A stretch of 9,403 nt of DNA from Parcubacteria group bacterium RIFCSPHIGHO2_01_FULL_47_10b (GTDB lineage Bacteria > Patescibacteriota > Minisyncoccia > 2-01-FULL-47-10): contig MHXC01000022.1 in assembly GCA_001824325.1 (NCBI GenBank), positions 1 to 9,403 of the forward strand, in the 5' to 3' direction. A program made the position numbers and the translations under genes. The notes under the pieces are model-generated. The model had not been told where the DNA came from, made no database searches, and saw only the letters and a list, made by a program, of their open reading frames with translations. This document shows, piece after piece, positions 4,751 through 9,403 of the stretch (position 1 is its first letter; each line of letters starts with the position of its first letter).

Positions 4751-4925
4751 ATCAGTATTAAAACGATTCAAGTTTACCAAGACCGGCAAGGTGATGTTCC
4801 GTAAGCCGGGATTGGACCATTTTCGCGCCAAGAAATCAGGCAAATTTCGCCGCAATGCAGGCAAGTGGTTTGAGTTGAAAGACGCATACGCAAAAAAGCT
4901 TAAGCAGATGGTGCCATATAACTAA
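4734..4925 (+). CDS. rpmI: 50S ribosomal protein L35
   Basis: A 63-aa basic ribosomal protein. The family pattern is clear: KTNKSVLKRFKFTKTGKVMF (3-22), FRAKKSGKFRRNAGKW (30-45) and a C-terminal helix ending KQMVPYN. Its ATG lies 17 bp inside infC in another frame, so translation is probably coupled to infC. rplT follows after 5 bp. This is the standard infC-rpmI-rplT order. Confidence 0.96.
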   Translation: MLKTNKSVLKRFKFTKTGKVMFRKPGLDHFRAKKSGKFRRNAGKWFELKDAYAKKLKQMVPYN

Positions 4926-4930
4926 CAACC

Positions 4931-5272
4931 ATGCGAGTTACGCGAGGAAAATTAGGACCACGGTCACGAAAAGCGGTAATGAAGCACGTCAAGGGCTTTC
5001 ATGGCCGCCGCAAAGCGAGCAAAAAATTGGCAACAGAGGCATTGATGAATGCGACGCTCTATGCGTACCGCGATCGAAAGAAGAAAAAGAGTGAATTCCG
5101 AGCTTTGTGGAATATTAAGATCAACGCAGCTGCTCGCCCACTTGGGTTCTCGTATTCAAAACTTATTCCCGCGCTCAAGAACAGCAACATCGCGCTGGAT
5201 CGAAAATCGCTTGCCTATTTAGCTGAACATCAGTCCGAGGTCTTCAACGCAGTGATTGAACAGGTGAAATAA
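4931..5272 (+). CDS. rplT: 50S ribosomal protein L20
   Basis: A 113-aa early-assembly 23S rRNA-binding protein. Motifs: MRVTRGKLGPRSRKAVMKH, KGFHGRRKASKKLATEALMN, YAYRDRKKKKSEFRALWNIK, INAAARPLGFSYSKLIPALK and LDRKSLAYLA, matching the family throughout. The usual start MPRV is here MRV, one residue shorter. In several bacteria L20 represses its own operon by binding the operon leader. No convincing L20-binding mimic could be identified by eye in 4054-4144, so regulation here is left open. Last gene of the operon; a strong terminator overlaps its stop codon. Confidence 0.97.
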   Translation: MRVTRGKLGPRSRKAVMKHVKGFHGRRKASKKLATEALMNATLYAYRDRKKKKSEFRALWNIKINAAARPLGFSYSKLIPALKNSNIALDRKSLAYLAEHQSEVFNAVIEQVK

Positions 5273-5317
5273 CGTCGATACACTTAGGATGGTCTAGGTG
5301 TATGCGACGTTTTTTTT
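5271..5317 (+). terminator. Strong intrinsic terminator of infC-rpmI-rplT
   Basis: A long stem: 5271-5277 (aacgtcg) with 5305-5311, and acacttag (5280-5287) with ctaggtgt (5294-5301, including one G-U). A short loop and a run of eight T (5310-5317) complete it. It begins within the rplT stop codon. The right arm and T run also encode the C-terminus of the convergent VanZ-like gene. Confidence 0.88.
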
Positions 5318-5782
5318 GCGCTTACGAACTTTGCGCAAAATGTGCGGGCGTGCCCACATGACCATCGCGGCAGTGAGCGCATCTATCCCTATGTCGTAAA
5401 TAGATGATGTGCGCCCTGGCACAAAACTCTGGTGAAACTCGTCGGTGAACGCATAGATTATTACGATTATTGTGGTGAAGAGCATTGCGTGTGGCCGTTC
5501 GTGTCCCACGGATCGGAATGCATACATCAAAAACCAGGTGAGAATTCCATACTCGATAATGTGGGCTATGGTGGTGAGTACATCGCCAGTCAGCGACGTG
5601 AGTTGCATACCGAAATCAGATTGACTCGAGAAATAAAAAATCACCGCAGCCCATAGAACCGAAAGGGGCCACCATACGTGCGGCCGGTGGAATGGGTGTT
5701 TTTGAAATCGCTTCTGGATGCGTTGCTCGAGGAGTTGTAGCTTCAAGCCAAGCGTTGTGGCATTTTTCATATGTCCTGTCAT
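5294..5782 (-). CDS. VanZ-like membrane protein
   Basis: A 162-aa integral membrane protein of the VanZ-like family. The namesake gives low-level teicoplanin resistance; most members, including those of small-genome bacteria, have no known role. Segments: TM1 about 38-52 followed by the conserved FSSQS (51-55); HIIEYGILTWFL (74-85); TM3 about 101-113 leading into TDEFHQSFVPGRTSSIYDIG (113-132); a last TM 135-146; and a basic tail (RKVRKRKK). The start ATG at 5782 shares one base with the TAA of the PIN gene, indicating coupling. A second ATG four codons later, preceded by AGGA, is an alternative. The last residues (KKNVAYT) are encoded in the rplT terminator arm. Confidence 0.85.
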   Translation of the reverse strand: MTGHMKNATTLGLKLQLLEQRIQKRFQKHPFHRPHVWWPLSVLWAAVIFYFSSQSDFGMQLTSLTGDVLTTIAHIIEYGILTWFLMYAFRSVGHERPHAMLFTTIIVIIYAFTDEFHQSFVPGRTSSIYDIGIDALTAAMVMWARPHILRKVRKRKKNVAYT

Positions 5783-6168
5783 TAATCCCCGTCTTTATCT
5801 TGAAGTGCTTGTTGTAACTCTTGGTCAAATGTAACAACAGGATGATATTGATGTAACCACAGCAAGTGGGTATCTACGAAAGACAGCGTTCCATCGAGCA
5901 CTATACGGAACAATTCAACAGTCCCGATAAACCTTTGCTCGTTCATGAGCATAATCTGAACATCTACATTTGATTGAATAGCATCCAGAAACTGATTGGC
6001 AATTGCCTTAGAAGCCTTGACACTCAACACAGTTGTAGTCTCAACTATAACATATTCAGGGATAATAATGGTTTCGCGGCTATGTAAAATTGCCCGTTGC
6101 GCTTTTTTGTGCTGAGAATCATTCGCATTAAAAAAAGCAACCCAGACATTGGTATCAAAAATAATCAC
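5782..6168 (-). CDS. PIN-domain ribonuclease toxin
   Basis: A 128-aa metal-dependent RNase of the PIN superfamily, expected to be the toxin of a VapBC/Phd-PIN-type pair. Acidic active-site residues are visible: D5 in MIIFDTNVW, E43 in VIVETTTV, D99 in SFVDTHLL and D115 in VVTFDQEL. The start is GTG at 6168, nine bases after the upstream antitoxin stop, with no clear ribosome site; coupling is likely. It ends in a one-base overlap with the VanZ-like gene. Target RNA unknown; many related toxins cleave tRNA or rRNA. Confidence 0.88.
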   Translation of the reverse strand: MIIFDTNVWVAFFNANDSQHKKAQRAILHSRETIIIPEYVIVETTTVLSVKASKAIANQFLDAIQSNVDVQIMLMNEQRFIGTVELFRIVLDGTLSFVDTHLLWLHQYHPVVTFDQELQQALQDKDGD

Positions 6169-6177
6169 AGACGTGCG

Positions 6178-6411
6178 TTACGAATGATAGACTATCGAAT
6201 CTACGCTTTTACTTAAATCCTTCGGCCCACGAAAAGTAATTGCCGCAAGATCGCGGAGCGTGTGCTGCGGAGTTTTATTCGGTTGCGTCGGTTCAATACG
6301 AAACGCGGGCTTCGTGTGATTCATTACCAAAAAAGTCTCGCCGGCGTTAACTCTTTGTGTAATGCTCTTTAATTCTGTATAAAGTTGCTTAATACCGATT
6401 ACATTGTCCAT
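6178..6411 (-). CDS. Phd/YefM-type antitoxin
   Basis: A 77-aa antitoxin. The N-terminal DNA-binding fold pattern of the family is present: IGIKQLYTELKSITQRVNAG then ETFLVMNHTKPAFRIEP (5-41). The C-terminal part (TLRDLAAITFRGPKDLSKSV) is the probable toxin-neutralising segment. It is first of the Phd-PIN-VanZ run. It starts directly behind a consensus promoter, so the antitoxin-toxin complex probably represses its own promoter, as in related modules. That is inferred; no palindromic operator is obvious. Confidence 0.87.
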   Translation of the reverse strand: MDNVIGIKQLYTELKSITQRVNAGETFLVMNHTKPAFRIEPTQPNKTPQHTLRDLAAITFRGPKDLSKSVDSIVYHS

Positions 6412-6417
6412 ATCTCC

Positions 6418-6445
6418 ATTATATCAATTATTAAACATTTGTCAA
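6418..6445 (-). promoter_or_regulatory. Consensus promoter of the Phd-PIN operon, probably giving a leaderless or near-leaderless mRNA
   Basis: On the - strand TTGACA (6445-6440), a 16-bp spacer and TATAAT (6423-6418): both hexamers perfect. The antitoxin ATG begins at 6411, six bases after the -10, so the transcript should start at or within a base or two of it. GGAGAT between them looks like a ribosome site but would lie upstream of the normal start point. Confidence 0.8.
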
Positions 6446-6449
6446 ACTT

Positions 6450-6920
6450 TTATTTCACTAGCCGCCCCTCGATAAACTCATTGGCTTTTTTGAGCACTTC
6501 TTTCGATTTTTCAAATGGTGTCAACACGTGCGCTTTGCCATACGGAAGCCAATCGTGGCTTATGTGTTCATCTGAAAGTTTGACGTCCTGCGATTTTACT
6601 TCGACTAAATAAAAGACAACTTCTTTATAGACTACCCCATGGCTACGCATGAAGTGATAGTTGATTTCCTCCCGAAATGGTTGGTGGATTTCGATATTTG
6701 TAATACCAGTTTCTTCCCGGATTTCTCTCGTTAATGTGTCAATTTCGTCGGTGTCGATTGTTGATTCGACATGACCTTTCACAAATTCCCAGTATTCATC
6801 AACTGGTGCGCCATCGATGGTGGTAATTTCCTCACTCGCGGGATAGCGCAACAGCAAAAAAAGTGGCGTTGTGCCTTTGATATAAAAAATGATTGCACCA
6901 ACAGAACGTTCTTTGAGCAT
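6450..6920 (-). CDS. Nudix hydrolase, diadenosine tetraphosphate (Ap4A) hydrolase type
   Basis: A 156-aa hydrolase of nucleoside diphosphate-linked compounds. Layout matches the asymmetric Ap4A hydrolase group: RSVGAIIFYI (5-14), FLLLRYP (21-27), YWEFVKGHVE (43-52), the Nudix helix REIREETGI (65-73) with metal-binding E66, E69 and E70, and the late EHISHDWLPYGKAHVL (118-133). The segment between G49 and R65 is two residues longer than the canonical GX5EX7RE spacing, and the expected Glu after GX5 is Ile. The catalytic REXXEE is intact, so activity is still expected. No ribosome site is visible before its ATG. It lies 38 bp upstream of the Phd start, with no terminator seen between. Confidence 0.85.
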   Translation of the reverse strand: MLKERSVGAIIFYIKGTTPLFLLLRYPASEEITTIDGAPVDEYWEFVKGHVESTIDTDEIDTLTREIREETGITNIEIHQPFREEINYHFMRSHGVVYKEVVFYLVEVKSQDVKLSDEHISHDWLPYGKAHVLTPFEKSKEVLKKANEFIEGRLVK

Positions 6921-6945
6921 AGTGTGTTGTGTTGGCTTACTAAAA

Positions 6946-6981
6946 CGCGTTGCCCAGATGATTCATAATACTCTGGGCAAC
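6946..6981 (-). terminator. Hairpin, probable terminator of the 7031-7360 gene
   Basis: A perfect 10-bp inverted repeat (gttgcccaga 6949-6958, tctgggcaac 6972-6981) with a 13-nt loop. It starts about 50 bases after the stop of the preceding - strand gene and before the Nudix start. On the - strand it is followed by GCGTTTTAG, a short, offset T run. The long loop and weak tract leave open a role as a protein-binding site or an RNA 3'-end stabiliser. Confidence 0.5.
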
Positions 6982-7030
6982 TTGATAGGGTCCTTGGGTT
7001 AAAAGATCTAGACCACATACCCCACCCCTC

Positions 7031-7360
7031 TCAATTCATCGAGAAAATCACCTCGCTGATATGTCCATCGGGGCATACCAACACGAGCCCTTCGAACCTT
7101 TGTGGTGTGATTGTGCTCAAGAACCCTTTTATAGATTCTATGGAGCACTTAGTACACCGACGCCGGCCGCTCTCGGCTTTTACGCACGGCTGTCCGTTCT
7201 CTGTTACGAACTGGAATAGCGCCGCAACTGAGATCGGTTTGAATGAACGGACCACGACCAACCTCTTGCTCATATCAGCCTCGTGGACATCAGCCGCTAT
7301 GAGCCGCTGCACTTCTAGATCGAGCTCTTGTTCCGTAACCATCTCTGCTCTCGTTGTCAC
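7031..7360 (-). CDS. Unrecognised 109-aa protein with Cys/His cluster
   Basis: Considered real because GTG 7360 is preceded by AAAGGAGG at ideal spacing and by a good promoter. The N-terminal half is helical and acidic (TEQELDLEVQRLIAADVHEADM). A hydrophobic strand-like segment follows (RLVVVRSFKPISVAALFQFV). The C-terminal half has C59, C69-x2-C72, C96 and H100 (CPDGH), a spacing that could bind one zinc ion in a ribbon-like site. No family is recognised and no membrane segment is present. It has its own promoter and a downstream hairpin, so it is probably a single-gene transcript. Confidence 0.7.
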   Translation of the reverse strand: MTTRAEMVTEQELDLEVQRLIAADVHEADMSKRLVVVRSFKPISVAALFQFVTENGQPCVKAESGRRRCTKCSIESIKGFLSTITPQRFEGLVLVCPDGHISEVIFSMN

Positions 7361-7430
7361 AAATCCCTCCTTTCAAGGGTTTTGCGAGTTAGTGGCACTA
7401 GTGGCAAGGTACTGCTTCGCTCCTATTTTC

Positions 7431-7458
7431 ATTATACCTACCACCCTCAAAAAGACAA
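7431..7458 (-). promoter_or_regulatory. Promoter of the 7031-7360 gene
   Basis: On the - strand TTGTCT (7458-7453), a 16-bp spacer and a perfect TATAAT (7436-7431), giving a leader of about 65 nt. A second -35-like TTGACA lies at 7486-7481, with a poor -10 (TGATAT) 17 bp downstream, possibly an additional start. The rest of 7361-7494 holds nothing else recognisable. Confidence 0.6.
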
Positions 7459-7494
7459 TATCAACTTGTCGCTCGCAGGATGTCAATGGTTGCC

Positions 7495-8886
7495 CTATTT
7501 ATTTGATGCCCTCGGGAACGTTGTCACTAGTGGACTAGCGCAACACAAACCAATCACAAGCCACCATAACAATCTGCCTTGTTGCAAAGTCCAGAAATAA
7601 TGGTCGAAAAAAGCGAGCACCAAGAACGACACAAAAAGCACTACACTGATAACAGAATCAGATCCTCTGTGCTGTCGAAGCCCGACAATACAACGAAGTG
7701 CTACTAGCCCAAGTAATGCAATAAACACCACGAGCCCCACAGTACCAGTCTCTGCCGCGATTAGCACGTATAGATTGTGGGGCGGCTGAAATACCCATGC
7801 CGGATAGTCGTATGAATCATATCGCTGTTCGAAGTATGGGATTATATTGCCAATGCCAACCCCTAAGACGGGCGCCTCGAGCCATGCCGCTGCGCCTACC
7901 TGGTTATATTGAGCCCGAAGCGATACTGTTTCTTCGAGTGCCCCGGGTTGTATTCGCGAAAATAGTACGGCATTTGTGGTAAAGACGCCGATGAATAGGC
8001 CAATCAGTGTACACCCAAGGAGTATTGCTTGCGACCGTAAGCGTATACGCATCTCGCCAGTAGTAGGTTCGCGCCGCGCCACGATGCAATACACCAAAAA
8101 AAACGCTGAACTTGCCGCCCACATCGCAATCGACAACCTCGAATACGTGCTAATGAGACCAAACACAAGGATTCCAATTAAGACTAGGCCAGCTACCCGA
8201 GATCGCTCCGCGTAGCGCACAAATACATAATATGCACTAAGTAGCGCGGTGACGAGGTACGCTCCAAGCACGTTCGGGTGGGGGAATGTCCCGTATGCGC
8301 GAATCAATTTCCCATTTACAGTATCGATTTTGGCAACGCCAGCTGTCGTCGGAGAAAGCGGTGACTCGCCAAAAAGCCTCAAGCCGAGATCGTGCTGCAT
8401 GATGGTTTGGCCTAAAGCTATTGTTGCTTGGATAAGTCCACCAGCAACCAACGCGCCTGCAATAAACCGTAGTGGGTAGACCTGATAATGAGCGCGGACA
8501 TAGGCGAACAATAATACGCCTTCGATAAGTCGGGCAAGCTGATACGCTCCTGACATCGGCGCAATTGTCTGGGTCAACGATAATGCTGCAACCAACACAA
8601 ATAGCAGCACAGCATAGGTTATCCAGCGATCAATCGGCGTATGGCGCTCGGTTATACGTTCGGTCCGCGCTCCCAGCATGTGTCGCCCCAGCCGTCGCAC
8701 AAACGCACGCACACCCCACAACACAAAGACTGCTAATAATAAAAAATCAGTCGCGTACACAAACGCATGCGTGTACTCCTGAAATTCAACCGTACTGCCA
8801 AAAAGATCCCCAAACGACACGCGCGTTTGTAGTGGCAGAAAGATCAATAAGGCATAAAATAGCGCTTTCTCAAGTCGTGTGATCAT
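7495..8886 (-). CDS. O-antigen ligase/polymerase family (Wzy_C-like) membrane protein
   Basis: A 463-aa polytopic membrane protein with about ten or more hydrophobic segments. It resembles the O-antigen ligase/Wzy polymerase superfamily, which transfers or polymerises lipid-linked glycans on the outer face of the membrane. Family signatures: RAYGTFPHPNVLGAYL (196-211), TYSRLSIA (247-254), the external loop with ETVSLRAQYNQVGAAAW (319-335) then APVLGVGIGN (338-347), and PPHNLYVLIAAETGTVGL (368-385). Conserved Arg and His residues of these loops (R196, R250, R324, H370) are present. It follows the permease gene by 19 bp, with AAGG before the ATG, so co-transcription is likely. The glycan substrate cannot be told; S-layer or envelope glycosylation is the usual guess in this type of organism. 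No glycosyltransferase lies beside it here. Confidence 0.85.
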   Translation of the reverse strand: MITRLEKALFYALLIFLPLQTRVSFGDLFGSTVEFQEYTHAFVYATDFLLLAVFVLWGVRAFVRRLGRHMLGARTERITERHTPIDRWITYAVLLFVLVAALSLTQTIAPMSGAYQLARLIEGVLLFAYVRAHYQVYPLRFIAGALVAGGLIQATIALGQTIMQHDLGLRLFGESPLSPTTAGVAKIDTVNGKLIRAYGTFPHPNVLGAYLVTALLSAYYVFVRYAERSRVAGLVLIGILVFGLISTYSRLSIAMWAASSAFFLVYCIVARREPTTGEMRIRLRSQAILLGCTLIGLFIGVFTTNAVLFSRIQPGALEETVSLRAQYNQVGAAAWLEAPVLGVGIGNIIPYFEQRYDSYDYPAWVFQPPHNLYVLIAAETGTVGLVVFIALLGLVALRCIVGLRQHRGSDSVISVVLFVSFLVLAFFDHYFWTLQQGRLLWWLVIGLCCASPLVTTFPRASNK

Positions 8887-8905
8887 GACCTTAAAACTGC
8901 TGCGC

Positions 8906-9403
8906 TCAGAGCACTTTCATAACATCCAGCCACAGCTGATACGCAGCGCCAAGTCCAAAAATTATTGCCAGTGCGGTAATAACAGGAGCTGTGTGCTTCC
9001 ATGAATACTCGGGTTTCCTTTGCCCACGCTTTTGTGCATTGCGATGCATCAATAATATCAAAATAAATACAATACCACCAACTGCAGCTCCACCGAATTG
9101 AATAATACCAATAAAATCGCTGTTGAGGAAAAAAAGTCCGAATAAAACGGCAAAAACAATGGCCCAGCTCAACCACTTGTTCATGCCGAAATCCTTCCAT
9201 AATGTTTTTTTCACATTATCCGCTATGACTAAGAACGATGTAAACACGGCGATAAAACCAAATATCGACAGTAGTGTAATGATGCTCGGGGTAAAAAAAG
9301 TGCGCAGACCGCTTATTGATTCGATTGATGTTTCCGGTCCGGAAACCCCAACAACGCTCGCCATAAACCCAAGTGTAAGTACGGCGGGGATAACAGTGCC
9401 GAT
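8906..9403 (-). CDS. C-terminal part of an amino-acid permease (aromatic amino acid/HAAAP-like), runs off window
   Basis: The frame is open to the window end (upstream codons read IGTVIPAVLTLGF before the internal Met at 9364), so this is the C-terminal 165 residues of a longer transporter. At least four hydrophobic segments are visible: the IPAVLTLGF region, TPSIITLLSIFGFIAVFTSF, a pair around WLSWAIVFAVLFGLFFL and IGIIQFGGAAVGGIVFILIL, and a last one before the end. The short cytoplasmic motif ADNVKKTLWKDFGM and the arrangement of the final helices resemble the tryptophan/tyrosine permease group of the APC superfamily. Substrate assignment is weak. It lies first in a likely two-gene run with the O-antigen ligase-like gene. 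Confidence 0.7.
   Translation of the reverse strand: MGTVIPAVLTLGFMASVVGVSGPETSIESISGLRTFFTPSIITLLSIFGFIAVFTSFLVIADNVKKTLWKDFGMNKWLSWAIVFAVLFGLFFLNSDFIGIIQFGGAAVGGIVFILILLMHRNAQKRGQRKPEYSWKHTAPVITALAIIFGLGAAYQLWLDVMKVL

Noticed and set aside
7396..7532. The 8-bp palindrome CACTAGTG occurring at 7396-7403 and 7525-7532
   Set aside because: Short, one copy lies inside the coding region of the membrane protein, and nothing else links the two; chance is the simplest explanation.
1..9403. CRISPR array, insertion sequence or phage structural genes
   Set aside because: No regularly spaced short repeats, transposase-like ORFs or capsid/tail genes were seen. The only long repeat is the TR/VR pair.

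Overview
The window looks like a chromosomal segment of a Patescibacteria (CPR) type bacterium. Proteins are compact, genes are tightly packed, and several starts sit almost on top of a -10 box. It carries a diversity-generating retroelement (DGR) with a bAvd-type accessory protein, DUF6922/AbiEii and Phd/PIN toxin-antitoxin pairs, and an SmpB-tmRNA unit. TGA ends several genes (avd, marR, the permease) and also the tmRNA tag, so the code is standard at TGA. This placement is inferred from gene content; no 16S rRNA or other lineage marker is present.

Left end (1-1600): most of a DGR. An avd gene, probably cut at its 5' end by the window edge, lies on the + strand. On the - strand follow a 126-bp template repeat (TR, 358-483), a gene-poor spacer with one 40-codon ORF, and the target gene (794-1477), whose 3' end holds the variable repeat (VR, 815-940). 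TR and VR differ at 12 positions. All 12 are adenines of the TR sense strand, and none of the other 94 positions differs. The reverse transcriptase is not in the window and should lie further left or elsewhere. A hairpin plus T tract inside the 3' end of avd looks like the terminator of the TR RNA, and a second one ends the target gene.

Middle (1590-5320): a marR regulator on the - strand is divergent from smpB, with a 14-bp palindrome between them. smpB is followed 48 bp later by a complete tmRNA gene (2683-3088). Next comes a DUF6922/AbiEii-type toxin-antitoxin pair with a 52-bp overlap. The translation operon infC-rpmI-rplT follows, ended by a strong hairpin terminator. infC probably starts at a non-AUG codon upstream of the first GTG.

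Right half (5294-9403, all - strand): a Phd-PIN pair under a consensus promoter runs into a VanZ-like membrane gene whose last codons are encoded inside the rplT terminator. A Nudix hydrolase (Ap4A hydrolase type), an unrecognised Cys-containing 109-aa protein, an O-antigen ligase/polymerase-like membrane protein, and the C-terminal part of an amino-acid permease follow.

The standout is the DGR. Its TR is transcribed antisense to avd and appears to terminate inside avd. The target mRNA leader could also fold to hide its own Shine-Dalgarno sequence.
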